Shown here one piece after another: positions 34,531 to 43,372 of a stretch of DNA of 64,000 nucleotides. Within the stretch, counting starts at the first letter, position 1. Every line of letters starts with the position of its first letter. The stretch lies in NCBI GenBank assembly GCA_016178595.1, contig JACOSY010000034.1, positions 1 to 64,000 of the forward strand, written 5' to 3'. This DNA comes from Ignavibacteria bacterium. Lineage in GTDB: Bacteria; Bacteroidota; Ignavibacteria; UBA10030; SZUA-254. Below the pieces are notes generated by a model. The model saw nothing but the letters and a program-made list of their open reading frames with translations. It ran no database searches and was not told where the DNA came from. The position numbers and the translations under genes were made by a program.

Positions 34531-35916
34531 TTATTTTACAAGCAACATCCTTTTCACGTCGGTCAACAACTTGTTTTCCGATTGTGCGACGATAGAATAG
34601 AAATACACGCCACTCGGAAGATCGGTTGCATCAAACACGATCTGCTGGTATCCTGCGCTCTCAGTCTCATCATCAATGAGTGTGGCAACAACCTGACCGA
34701 GCGTGTTGTACACTTTCAGCGTGACATCCGCGTCAACCGGGAGCGAGTACTCGATGGCAGTCGTTGGGTTGAATGGATTGGGATAGTTCTGTTCAAGGGT
34801 GAACGTGGTTGGAGGGGCATTATTCGCTTCGGCCAGTGCAGGCACTACTTCACTATACTGAACGGTTGAAATAAAGAAGGGATCGGAGACTTCGCTCCTG
34901 TACGTCTGCCGTACGTCGGGCGAAGAATCGAGCCGCATGTTGGAGATCGTGCCGTCGTCGTTCCGGAACTTCGAATGCCAGTAGCTCACTCCTTTGATGC
35001 GCGGATACCTGCCTGCCCTGATTGAATCCAGTCCCTCTTTGATCCATGATGCCTTGTGCCCCGGAATGCCGTCATCAATAACGCCGTACTCGAAGATGGC
35101 CAGCGGCTTAGCAGTTGAAATCTGGCTCAACTCCTGATAGGAGCGATCAAGAACATCGGTGAGGAGTTCCCATGCGTCGCCGTGCATCTGTGCACCGTAT
35201 GCACTCTCGCCTATCCAATCGATGTAGTCATCGCCCGGGTAGTACGCGGCCATGTGGTTCCAGGAGGCGATTGGACTGCTGCCTGAATTCAGATGGAAAA
35301 CCCATGTGATGTTATCCGCTCCTTGCCCGCGAAAGACATCGATGATATGCCTGTAGGCATCCCGGTATCTTTCCGGACCATCGGCAAGTGAAGCATCGCC
35401 GTATCCGGTCGTCTCGCCTCCGCCATTCTGAGATCCACTCCACGGGAACCAATCACCGTTCGGTTCACCGGCAAACTCGACCATGATGGGAATTCCAACA
35501 CGCTTGGCATCGAGCGCCCACCGGGCGAAATCGGGATCGAATTGTCCATCGATGATCTTCTGAAGAGCGAACACGGTATCCGGAAGGTCGAATCCGCTAC
35601 GCGGCATCAGCCGAACGAAAGGAACAGCACCCGTTCTGTGAATTGCCCGTACGGCAGCCGCTGAAAATTTTATTCCGCGAAACCAGTTGTTCGAAAAGTA
35701 CGCCCACGCGATCGGCTTCCCCACAAGTACCTTGAAACGAGTGACCGTGGAGATTGAGACGCGATCTTCCAACGGACCGAAATAGGGGAATGCCGCGTGG
35801 TAAACGCCGGATGCCGGAGGAATAACTTTTGATCCGGCAAAGCTAAAGTTTGCCGACAGGAGAATAACGATGAGTACAGAGATTCGGCAGAACAGGTACT
35901 TGGAACAAATCCTCAT
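34531..35916 (-). CDS. Secreted GH26-like glycoside hydrolase with T9SS sorting domain
   Basis: 461 residues from the ATG at 35916, which begins a signal peptide ([19 protein letters not shown]). The catalytic domain resembles GH26 beta-mannanases: acid/base candidate Glu151 in [13 protein letters not shown] and nucleophile candidate Glu276 in AIFEYGVID, with WIGESAYG between. The last 85 residues are a T9SS signal ([20 protein letters not shown] ... KRMLLVK). Likely an extracellular mannan- or related glucan-degrading enzyme. The GH26 assignment is by motif spacing; another clan A family is possible. Confidence 0.8.
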   Translation of the reverse strand: MRICSKYLFCRISVLIVILLSANFSFAGSKVIPPASGVYHAAFPYFGPLEDRVSISTVTRFKVLVGKPIAWAYFSNNWFRGIKFSAAAVRAIHRTGAVPFVRLMPRSGFDLPDTVFALQKIIDGQFDPDFARWALDAKRVGIPIMVEFAGEPNGDWFPWSGSQNGGGETTGYGDASLADGPERYRDAYRHIIDVFRGQGADNITWVFHLNSGSSPIASWNHMAAYYPGDDYIDWIGESAYGAQMHGDAWELLTDVLDRSYQELSQISTAKPLAIFEYGVIDDGIPGHKASWIKEGLDSIRAGRYPRIKGVSYWHSKFRNDDGTISNMRLDSSPDVRQTYRSEVSDPFFISTVQYSEVVPALAEANNAPPTTFTLEQNYPNPFNPTTAIEYSLPVDADVTLKVYNTLGQVVATLIDDETESAGYQQIVFDATDLPSGVYFYSIVAQSENKLLTDVKRMLLVK

Positions 35917-36040
35917 TGCAACTTTCTTTGCAGGTACGATGATCAACGTGAAAAAACCTTGACAGTAAGCTAAGGAAAATTGCCCGATTATCAAACCACG
36001 AGTGCACCGTTTTTCTCACTTTTCCTGCGTACCTAAATTT

Positions 36041-36094
36041 CTCCGTCCGTCTGAGCGCAGTGAGTCCCGCTCGAGACGAGCGGGACGAACGGAG
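36041..36094. repeat. Intergenic palindromic sequence, REP-like
   Basis: Perfect GTCCCGCTC/GAGCGGGAC hairpin with a 5-nt loop (36064-36086) inside an outer CTCCGT/ACGGAG pairing. Sequences of this kind (GAACGGAGTCGAAG) are commonly repeated between genes, but only one full copy is in the window. Confidence 0.5.
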
Positions 36095-36193
36095 TCGAAG
36101 ACAGTTTTATGGCCAGTGGTGCTTCCGCATGACGTGTTTCAACCTCATCCCGCCGTGAGAGAGTGGGAACGAGGGAACTTCGCTCTCCCGGAT

Positions 36194-37630
36194 TTATTCG
36201 ATCCGCTTCAACCAACTTCTAATCTTCTTCGCAACTTGTTCAGCAGAAGGAGGAGTGTAGTTCGAAAGCACGATCGTCGTAAAGCCGCTCTTTACTTCAT
36301 GTTCGAATGCGGCGTTGATGCCGGGTGCGCCGCCTGCAATGCCGATGCCGCCTGATCTGTCAATCTTGCCCACAGATTCATTGGGAAGATTACCTGTCAA
36401 CATCCATGTCGAGTACCGCGGTGAAAAAAGTTTTCCCTCTTGAAGCGCAACGGCAAACTTCAACAAATCCTCCGCTGTCGAATACCCGCCGCCGGCAGAA
36501 CTGCCTCGTTGCGGCGCCGTATAGATATTGCTGATCCACGTGCTCTCGTTTCCTTCGACGCGCTCATATCCCGTTGCAATGTTGGGCACTACGGCATTCA
36601 TCTCGTACCAATCGGTATTCTTCATGCCGGCAGGTGTAAAGATATGGTCCTTCACATACGAGTAATAATTCTCTCCGGAAGTTTTCTCCACGATCAGTCC
36701 GAGCACGATGTAGCCCGCGTTCGAGTAGCGGCGCTGAGTGCCCGGTTCAAACAGCAGCGAATCGTTCACAAAGAACTGCAGATAATCGTTGAGCGTGCGA
36801 ATCTTATCTTTCGGTGTATTCTCAAATCGTTCACCGAAGAAATCGCCGAGTCCCGACGACATCTCGAGTAGCTGTTGGACGGTTATCTTCTCTGCTACAG
36901 CGCGATTCGGATAATCGGGAAGAAGTTTGATGAGCGTATCGTCAAAAGAGAGTTTCCCCTGCTCGGCAAGCTGACCGATGGCAAGCCGCGTGAAATATTT
37001 ATTGATGGAACCAAGATTGAACTTTGTATCGATACGGTTCGGAACGTGGTGACGTTTCTCGGCGTAACCGTAAGCTTGTTTGAAGAAAGGCTTGCCGTTG
37101 CGAGCCGCAAGCACGACGCCGGAGAATTGGTCTGCTTTCACCTGCTCATCAAGAAATTTTTTGACAGCGCTTATGGCCGCATTTTGCGTCATCGGCGGAC
37201 CCGACTCCCCGGGTTCCTGTTCACCCATCTCTATCCTGATGCCTGCCAGCTTATCCGACTGCTTAGAATCGAACTCGAAGTTGAATGTCAGCCGGTCGCC
37301 GTTCTTCGTCCGGGCAACGATTGTGACTGCTTGTTCGCTTGCGGCAATGACTTTCTGTAACTCAAGCGATCCCATCTCGCCGTGCATCTGCCGGTACCGC
37401 TGGAGCCGGCCTTCAACAGGACGTTGTTGCAATGCTTCCTTCGGGACATTCGTGAGGAAAAACTCACGCATCGCGTTTTCGTCGCCGCTATTGAAGGCGC
37501 TCATGTATGCCGCGACGATTTTTCCCTGCGGCGTTTCCGGCAGCGATTTCTCCTGCGCGTCAACAATACTAAGCGCACTGAATGTCATGAGCAGAGCCAA
37601 TCGAGCGACAAGCATCATTCGTTTTACCAT
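36194..37630 (-). CDS. Exported serine hydrolase of the beta-lactamase (class C-like) family
   Basis: 478 residues from the ATG at 37630, beginning a signal peptide (LALLMTFSALSIVDAQ). Residues about 30-140 form a small DUF4440-like or similar cone domain. The hydrolase domain has the nucleophile motif SINK (Ser208, Lys211), YSN in QRRYSNAGYIVLG and a GGAPG stretch near the end in place of the HxG/KTG motif. Family members include esterases and D-aminopeptidases; resistance function should not be assumed. Probably periplasmic. Monocistronic by context. Confidence 0.88.
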   Translation of the reverse strand: MVKRMMLVARLALLMTFSALSIVDAQEKSLPETPQGKIVAAYMSAFNSGDENAMREFFLTNVPKEALQQRPVEGRLQRYRQMHGEMGSLELQKVIAASEQAVTIVARTKNGDRLTFNFEFDSKQSDKLAGIRIEMGEQEPGESGPPMTQNAAISAVKKFLDEQVKADQFSGVVLAARNGKPFFKQAYGYAEKRHHVPNRIDTKFNLGSINKYFTRLAIGQLAEQGKLSFDDTLIKLLPDYPNRAVAEKITVQQLLEMSSGLGDFFGERFENTPKDKIRTLNDYLQFFVNDSLLFEPGTQRRYSNAGYIVLGLIVEKTSGENYYSYVKDHIFTPAGMKNTDWYEMNAVVPNIATGYERVEGNESTWISNIYTAPQRGSSAGGGYSTAEDLLKFAVALQEGKLFSPRYSTWMLTGNLPNESVGKIDRSGGIGIAGGAPGINAAFEHEVKSGFTTIVLSNYTPPSAEQVAKKIRSWLKRIE

Positions 37631-37787
37631 AAATGGGATTCCTTGCACACTGATGTGATGAATTCTATGAACATGTACGGCTTTGACGGGAAGAATGTTG
37701 CGGGCGAGTGCAGTGACGATCCTTCGAACGACGTTCTGAGCTTATCACTTTGCACAACCATCATTGGCTGCGCACTTCAACCATGCA

Positions 37788-39377
37788 TCATTCATTCTCA
37801 TCTGCTATTTGAAACTCCGGATCCTTCGGACGAATCTCATCATATAATGTTCGGAGCGCATTATGTGCCGCTCTACTTCCTCGAGCGGCTGCCTTCCTGT
37901 AATACGATAGAGCTTGAGACTCGCTTGCAGGAACACCGACTCCATTTTTATAGCAGTAGCCAAGCATCGCCTGTGCAAGCACGGAGCCGCGTGATGCGGC
38001 TCGTTGGAACGTCGTCACCATGCTATCCTTATCGACGCTGTTGCTATCGACAATGGCAAGCATCGCCAGACGCACGTTGGCTTCATCATTTCCCCTCTCC
38101 GCAGCTTCCTTGAAAAGACGCTTCGCTGCGGCACGATCCTTCTCCATCCAATGGCCATCATAGTAACACATGCCGAGTTCAACGAGCGCCGGAGGATATT
38201 TTTGCGAGGCTGCGTCCTTGAAAAATTGCAGCGCCTGTTCTTGCGTGATCTGATGATCGAAATTATATGCAGCCAATCCCGCCCACACAAATTCCGCAGC
38301 GAGATCGCCGGCAGCCACACGGGATTTCAGCCGCTCAAAATACTTTTCCTTCATTATCAATTTCTCCAACAGGAGCGGCGCCCAGGGCGATTCCTGGCGA
38401 AGCGCGCGGATGTAGTACACCGATGCCGTCATTTCATCTGCTGTTCCGAACTTTCCCTGCTCATACCATGAGCCGAGAAGTATCAACGCTTCCGGACTTC
38501 CCGCTTCCGCGGCGGCATGAAGAGATTGGAGGGAAAGCGAATCTCGTTTTTCGATCTCTTGAGACTCGCGTGACGTGTTTGTTGACGTTATTTTTAATTG
38601 ATCTCGAGCATCCCGCTCCAGCAAATCGTTATCGACCACCGGAAGCGTGGTGTCTCCCGCCGCACGATGATCGACAGAAGATGTTGCCGCCTGATGCTTT
38701 GCAGAATGCCCCGCATGACCGCTCTTTCGTTGTGCTGTTGAATCGGCATGAGCGTCGACATCTTCCGGCACAAGCCTTCGTCGATGGAATTCTGCAATGA
38801 CCTCCTTTGCAGGTTCATACCCGGCACTTTCCGCTTTCTCCAACCACCGATATGCTTCGCGATAGTTTCGCGGAACAACTAAGTTATCGGTGAGAAGGAG
38901 TCCGAACACGTACTCTGCCTCCTTCATATCGTTCAATGCCGCATAATGAAATTGCCGGTACGCCTCGAATGGATTCCATGCAATGCCCCAGCCGTTATTG
39001 AGCAATACCCCGTAGTTGTACGTTGCAGGGACGAGCTTCTGTAACGCAGCTTTCTGAATCCACGACGCAGCCTTGACGGTATCGATCGGGAGCTCTTTGC
39101 CCAGCAAGTAACGAAGTCCTAATTCGTGCTGGGCGACGGCGTCCCCGGCATTTGCTCTTCGGATACAATTGAACGCATCCCACAGCTGCGATGCCTCGCG
39201 ATCATACCCGGGCATGACGATTTCTTCCGTGGGCGGCGGGTCTTTGAAGACAAGGCTTCGCGCTTTCGTGCTATCCGGATGTTTCGCCGGATCTTTCGTT
39301 TGAGAACTGACGGCAGCAATTGCCAATAGACTGGCACAGATAATTATTAGGGAAGGAAAACCTCTTCGAATGCTCAT
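37788..39377 (-). CDS. Exported Sel1-repeat protein
   Basis: 529 residues from an ATG at 39377 that begins a signal peptide (RRGFPSLIIICASLLAIAAV). Two blocks of Sel1-like repeats, each with the AxxxLGxxYxxG pattern: AVAQHELGLRYLLGKELPID and PATYNYGVLLNNGWG in the first half, PALVELGMCYYDGHWMEKD, EANVRLAMLAI and VLAQAMLGYCYKNGVGVPAS in the second. A Lys/His/Ser-rich linker separates them. Such solenoids are scaffolds for protein assembly in the envelope. The partner is unknown. A second ATG six bases upstream is also possible. Confidence 0.85.
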   Translation of the reverse strand: MSIRRGFPSLIIICASLLAIAAVSSQTKDPAKHPDSTKARSLVFKDPPPTEEIVMPGYDREASQLWDAFNCIRRANAGDAVAQHELGLRYLLGKELPIDTVKAASWIQKAALQKLVPATYNYGVLLNNGWGIAWNPFEAYRQFHYAALNDMKEAEYVFGLLLTDNLVVPRNYREAYRWLEKAESAGYEPAKEVIAEFHRRRLVPEDVDAHADSTAQRKSGHAGHSAKHQAATSSVDHRAAGDTTLPVVDNDLLERDARDQLKITSTNTSRESQEIEKRDSLSLQSLHAAAEAGSPEALILLGSWYEQGKFGTADEMTASVYYIRALRQESPWAPLLLEKLIMKEKYFERLKSRVAAGDLAAEFVWAGLAAYNFDHQITQEQALQFFKDAASQKYPPALVELGMCYYDGHWMEKDRAAAKRLFKEAAERGNDEANVRLAMLAIVDSNSVDKDSMVTTFQRAASRGSVLAQAMLGYCYKNGVGVPASESQALSYYRKAAARGSRAAHNALRTLYDEIRPKDPEFQIADENE

Positions 39378-39532
39378 CACCATGTATTGTTTGTCTGTTG
39401 CGCTAATATAACATAGCAATTACTCTCCTCCTTCGCAACGGACAGGTACGGTTGGTGACGGCTCAGGAGCGATTCACAACGGATAAAGGGATTAAGCGGG
39501 CATCCCTTTCATCCATTAATCTGCTGTGAATC

Positions 39533-39622
39533 CTACTTCAACAGCACCATCTTCTTCATATCGGTAAATCGCTTCGAAGCATCTGACGTGCTGGTCGCTT
39601 CGATGCGGAACTTGTCCTGAAC
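39533..39622 (-). pseudogene. Remnant of a T9SS cargo gene, C-terminal end only
   Basis: A stretch of 29 codons ends FTDMKKMVLLK followed by TAG, the exact style of a T9SS sorting-domain terminus. Reading upstream, the frame is stopped by TGA at 39623-39625 and no cargo domain is recognisable. I infer a decayed or deleted secreted-protein gene. Confidence 0.6.
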
Positions 39623-40089
39623 TCAGGCGAAATCTTCCTTCGCCTTTGGTTTCGTTCGTTCATTCTTGTGCGATCGGGCGGGCGCATTCTCACTGTGCGA
39701 AAGTTGAACTGTCGCACGACAGAAGGCCTATGAGAACGATAGTAACTCTTCACTAGCCTTCTTGAGATGCATACAGTCCGTCTTACCTTCAGTAAAGACT
39801 ATGACAACATCACCATCAGTCGCTGAAGCTTTTCTCGTTGATCGCTTCATAGGTCACTAGCAATTTCTGTTTTCAGCATAGCAATTCTTTTCCAAAAAAA
39901 GGAAGTGCGGGCTTGTGTCCATACCGGAATCGATAGAGAGGTCTTAATCTAAGATTTGGTGAGCTTATCTTGGTGCCGACGAGCGCCAGATTAGAATCGT
40001 GCATCTTGACTTGCGTTCCAAAAACTCCCGTGCCATCATTCCTCACCCTCTTCGTATCAATAAGCGAATTAGCCTTTCACTTTACAATC
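39623..40089. other. Noncoding stretch, nothing recognised
   Basis: No convincing gene, RNA or repeat seen here. It may hold further decayed remains of the gene whose end is at 39533-39622. Confidence 0.5.
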
Positions 40090-40117
40090 GAAGGCGACGT
40101 CCCGCGACGTCGCCTTC
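40090..40117 (-). terminator. Strong hairpin directly after phoH
   Basis: Perfect 12-bp stem GAAGGCGACGTC/GACGTCGCCTTC with a 4-nt loop, 4 bp after the phoH stop. No T-run follows on the minus strand, so it may stabilise the mRNA end rather than terminate by itself. Confidence 0.6.
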
Positions 40118-40121
40118 AGGG

Positions 40122-41132
40122 TCACTTCCCCTCGCTCTGTTCCACCTTCCCGTTCGTCCCATTCGTATGGAACTGCTCGTACGCTGCGATGATGTCTTTC
40201 ACGAGCTTGTGGCGAACGACGTCGTTCTTATCGAAGTAGACGAACTGGATTCCTTCCACCGTCTGCAGCACATCCTGAATTTGTACAAGGCCTGAGACGG
40301 TCTTCACCGGCAAGTCGATCTGTGTGATGTCGCCGGTGATGATTGCCTTGGAATTTGCTCCGAGGCGTGTGAGAAACATTTTCATCTGCATTGCCCCCGC
40401 ATTCTGTGCCTCGTCGAGGATGACGTACGCGTTGTTCAGCGTTCGTCCTCGCATGTAGGCAAGCGGTACGACTTCGATCACTCGTCGTTCAACGTACGTC
40501 TTGAGTTTGTCGGGCGGGATCATGTCGTCCAGTGCATCGTAGAGCGGGCGGAGATACGGATCCACTTTCTCTTTGAGATCGCCGGGAAGGAAGCCGAGAC
40601 TCTCACCCGCTTCTACTGCCGGTCGCGCGAGAATGATCTTCACGATCTCACGGTTCTTCAACGCAGCAACTGCCATCGCAACGGCGAGATACGTTTTTCC
40701 CGTCCCAGCCGGACCGATCGCAAAGACGATATCGTTTTTCCGAATCTGCCGTATGTATTCTCGCTGACCCGGAGTTTTCCCGCGGATGATGCCGTTGCGC
40801 GTGTAGAGCACAACGGTGTCGAGCTCGTCCGAGCTGATCTGGGAAGCTACGCTCTTGGGGAGAGCGCCCTCGCCGTTGACTTTGACAAGATCGACGATCG
40901 TATCGACGTCGCTGACGGAGATTTCCCCGTTCTTATTGAGGATGTAGATGAGTTCTTTGAAAATTTTTTCGAGCTGGTCGACCTGGGTTTGGTCGCCCCG
41001 GAAGGTGATGTCATTACCGCGGACGGTAATGTTTGCATCGAATTTATCTTCGAGGATTTGAAGGTTGGCGTCGTTCAGTCCGAGGAGCCTGAGCATGTCC
41101 ACACCTTCCGCCTTTAACTTTCGTTCAGCCAA
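40122..41132 (-). CDS. phoH: PhoH-family ATPase
   Basis: 336 residues from a TTG at 41132; AAAGGAG lies 12 bases upstream. An N-terminal KH-like segment (DANLQILEDKFDANITVRGN) precedes the ATPase: Walker A AIGPAGTGKTYLA and Walker B AYVILDEAQNA, with EVVPLAYMRGRTL and ITGDITQIDLP as further PhoH signatures. Known relatives are RNA-binding ATPases linked to RNA processing and ribosome-associated YbeY; ybeY is not next to it here. Normal family length. Confidence 0.94.
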   Translation of the reverse strand: MAERKLKAEGVDMLRLLGLNDANLQILEDKFDANITVRGNDITFRGDQTQVDQLEKIFKELIYILNKNGEISVSDVDTIVDLVKVNGEGALPKSVASQISSDELDTVVLYTRNGIIRGKTPGQREYIRQIRKNDIVFAIGPAGTGKTYLAVAMAVAALKNREIVKIILARPAVEAGESLGFLPGDLKEKVDPYLRPLYDALDDMIPPDKLKTYVERRVIEVVPLAYMRGRTLNNAYVILDEAQNAGAMQMKMFLTRLGANSKAIITGDITQIDLPVKTVSGLVQIQDVLQTVEGIQFVYFDKNDVVRHKLVKDIIAAYEQFHTNGTNGKVEQSEGK

Positions 41133-41227
41133 TGAAGTTGCAATCTCCTTTCTCCGAAGGAGTTCCTTCGGGGCAATTACTAACTGCTGTTACGCGAAAG
41201 TGGGGTTGAGAATGAAATCGCTTATCC

Positions 41228-41327
41228 GAACTCACCCTGTGGTCCCTCTCTAAAAGTTTAGAGAGGGACGTTGCTCTCCAAAGGCTCCCCTTCTCTTGTT
41301 TAAGAGAAGGGGCTTGGGGATGAGTTC
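41228..41327. repeat. Intergenic three-stem palindromic element
   Basis: Outer arms GAACTCA/TGAGTTC enclose two perfect hairpins: GTCCCTCTCTAAA-type, 13 bp (41242-41269), and CCCCTTCTCTT/AAGAGAAGGGG (41287-41312). The layout is that of REP or MITE-like elements found in many copies between genes in other bacteria. Only one copy seen in the window. Confidence 0.65.
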
Positions 41328-41395
41328 CGACAATCGCATCATAAGAGTTTTTTTTCTCTTCCATGCGTAACATCAATTGTGGATTTCTAAAATAC

Positions 41396-41432
41396 AGAAA
41401 GCCCTCATCGCACGCGTTGCGATCGAGGGCTT
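41396..41432 (-). terminator. Terminator of the LysM gene pair
   Basis: GAAGCCCTC.ATCGC-type stem with right arm GCGAT.GAGGGCTTTC on the minus strand, followed by a broken T-rich run (TGTATTTT). It lies 70 bp beyond the stop of the LysM gene. Confidence 0.65.
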
Positions 41433-41503
41433 CCAAAATATCGTACAAGAAATTACCAATGTCACTCAAGTACGAGCCTTCTATTCTCCTTGCGCTTGGT
41501 GTG

Positions 41504-42247
41504 TCATTGACCTCCGGGAGAAGACGCTTTCTTCCGGTAGTAACGGTTTGCTGCCGACTTCTCTTCCTTCGACATCTCGTTACCTTCGGGGATCTTCAAT
41601 ACCCACTTCGGCTTGATGCGATCAGGATCCTTGATCTTATCACGATTGCCCTGCCAGATCTTGGGCCACATCCACGCGTTCGCGTAGATGTCTTTTTTCT
41701 TGGCAATGTTCCAGAGACAATCCCGGTCTCGCGACCACGTACCCACCGTGTAACTCTTTTCTTTGGTGATGCTCTTGAGCAATGCTGTCACGCGATCTTG
41801 CAATGCTGTCACACGATTCTTATAACGAGGAATCATTGCCATCTTGTGGCCAGCTAATTCCTTCAATCGTGCGTCCATCCGCTCGATCTCGTCGCGGTGT
41901 GTTGCCAACTCCGCGTCGGACATCTTCTGCAGGTCGTCAACTCGTTTCTCCATGTCGGACAATTCTTTGTCGAACGCTTCGGCGTCTGCTCGTGTGATTC
42001 CAAGCATCGCATACAATGCATCTTCACACGCGCGGAGATCCGCATCGAGTTTCGACGATTGTGTTTGCAACGACGCCTTGTCGCTATCGAGCCGGGCAAG
42101 CTGACCTTGTAACTGCGCCACACGAGTCTTGGCGGTCGTCATCTGCGCCTGCCATTCATCCTTCGACATCTTGTCCTGAGCGGCTAAAGGATTGACGAGG
42201 AGGAGCAGGATGGTGAACAGAGCAATAAGGGTAAGTGCCGTTTTCAT
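41504..42247 (-). CDS. Exported coiled-coil protein with C-terminal LysM-like domain
   Basis: 247 residues from the ATG at 42247, which follows GGGAGGTGG and begins a signal peptide (LTLIALFTILLLLVNPLAAQ). Residues about 25-160 are a long coiled coil rich in heptads (QLQGQLARLDSDKASLQTQ). The C-terminal segment SYTVGTWSRDRDCLWNIAKK ... WPKIWQGNRDKIKDPDRIKP is a LysM-like peptidoglycan-binding domain. Its ATG overlaps the stop of the lipoprotein gene before it (ATGA), so the two are translationally coupled. Likely a periplasmic link between wall and outer membrane. Confidence 0.85.
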   Translation of the reverse strand: MKTALTLIALFTILLLLVNPLAAQDKMSKDEWQAQMTTAKTRVAQLQGQLARLDSDKASLQTQSSKLDADLRACEDALYAMLGITRADAEAFDKELSDMEKRVDDLQKMSDAELATHRDEIERMDARLKELAGHKMAMIPRYKNRVTALQDRVTALLKSITKEKSYTVGTWSRDRDCLWNIAKKKDIYANAWMWPKIWQGNRDKIKDPDRIKPKWVLKIPEGNEMSKEEKSAANRYYRKKASSPGGQ

Positions 42248-42510
42248 TTTCCACCTCCCATCGCTTGCTTCACTCCATCCTGATCGGCCTGGCATTGCTG
42301 CACTTTGCCGTTCTTCTCTGCGTTCTGTTTCTCGAGTGTAGCGTTTTCACGTGTCTTTGCTGCAACTTGATCTTCAAGTTGCCGCACCTGAGCTTGCAAA
42401 TCGTTCAACTTCCGCAACTCCTCATCTGAAGGAGTGCTGGAACAACTGGTCAGTAGAACACCTCCCGTTACAGAGAGAGCAACCACTAAGAGTCTTATGA
42501 ATTTATTCAT
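42244..42510 (-). CDS. Small coiled-coil outer-membrane lipoprotein
   Basis: 88 residues from the ATG at 42510. Lipoprotein signal with lipobox LTSC (Cys23), then a single helix (LRKLNDLQAQVRQLEDQVAAKTRENATLEK in part), ending in MGGGK. The size and layout recall Lpp-type or Pal-less coiled-coil lipoproteins. Its stop overlaps the start of the LysM-like gene; a joint role in anchoring outer membrane to peptidoglycan is inferred. Confidence 0.85.
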   Translation of the reverse strand: MNKFIRLLVVALSVTGGVLLTSCSSTPSDEELRKLNDLQAQVRQLEDQVAAKTRENATLEKQNAEKNGKVQQCQADQDGVKQAMGGGK

Positions 42511-42630
42511 AGGTGCGCCCCTAAGTTTGTCCGATATTTGCTTAATGCAAATCATAGAGCCTGTGACTGCTCAATAATAACAAAATACTCTTACTTTGTC
42601 AAGGAATTTCCGACTCATTCAGTTGCCTGC

Positions 42631-43353
42631 TCACGAAAGCAGGCCGCGTTCGGCAAAACTGGTGAATTTCTCCAATGCAATGATAAGATGATCGTGAATC
42701 GGGATTCCCACAACTTTGCTTGCTTCAACAAGTTGCCGTGTGATCTGAATGTCCTCCGAACTTGGATCGGGATTGCCGCTTGGATGATTGTGCAACAGGA
42801 TAATGCTTGCTGCCGGCTCCAAGATAGCAGCCCGGAAAACTTCTCGCGGATGAACAAGCGAGCTGTTGAGAAGGCCGGTCGTTATCGTCACGTCGCGCAA
42901 CAAATGATTGGCGCTGTCTAACAAGAGCACCTTGAAAACTTCCTGCTGCAAATCCCGGAGAAGCGGCTGGTACACCCTGACAACGTCTTCCGGTGAATTA
43001 ATCTGCATCTTTTCCGATCCTCGTGCGGAGGCCGCGCGGCGCCCAAGCTCGAAGGCGGCAATGAGAGAAATAGCTTTCACTTCGCCCAGGCCTTTGTACT
43101 GGCGAAAATCCTGCACAGCGCGTGTGGCCAAATGCTCGACTGACCGGAAATCTTTCAGGAGTGTCTTGGCAAGATCGACTGCCGTAATCCGGCCGGTTCC
43201 CGCCCGGATGAGAATTGCAAGCAGCTCGGCATCGGAGAGTGCAGCCGCACCGCGATGCATCAGCTTCTCTCGCGGGCGTTCGTCGAGGGGCCAGTCCGTA
43301 ATCTTGGAGTGATAGAGTGAAGGCTCGCCTACCTTCTTCGTGGGTCGTGTCAT
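42631..43353 (-). CDS. radC: RadC-family JAB-domain protein
   Basis: 240 residues from the ATG at 43353, preceded by GGGAGG. The N-terminal helix-hairpin-helix part (LSDAELLAILIRAGTG, QYKGLGEVKAISLIAAFELG) is followed by a JAB1/MPN metalloprotease-like domain with LLHNHPSGNPDPSSEDIQIT, the full zinc motif. The old name DNA repair protein RadC is not well supported for function. Its start lies 20 bp after the stop of the LpoA-like gene. Confidence 0.95.
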   Translation of the reverse strand: MTRPTKKVGEPSLYHSKITDWPLDERPREKLMHRGAAALSDAELLAILIRAGTGRITAVDLAKTLLKDFRSVEHLATRAVQDFRQYKGLGEVKAISLIAAFELGRRAASARGSEKMQINSPEDVVRVYQPLLRDLQQEVFKVLLLDSANHLLRDVTITTGLLNSSLVHPREVFRAAILEPAASIILLHNHPSGNPDPSSEDIQITRQLVEASKVVGIPIHDHLIIALEKFTSFAERGLLS

Positions 43354-43372
43354 GCCTGCCTCCCGGAAATGG

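Noticed and set aside
36194-37630. Antibiotic-resistance beta-lactamase
   Set aside because: The SxxK and YxN motifs mark the wider serine hydrolase family; the KTG motif is not present and the extra N-terminal domain is unlike resistance enzymes.
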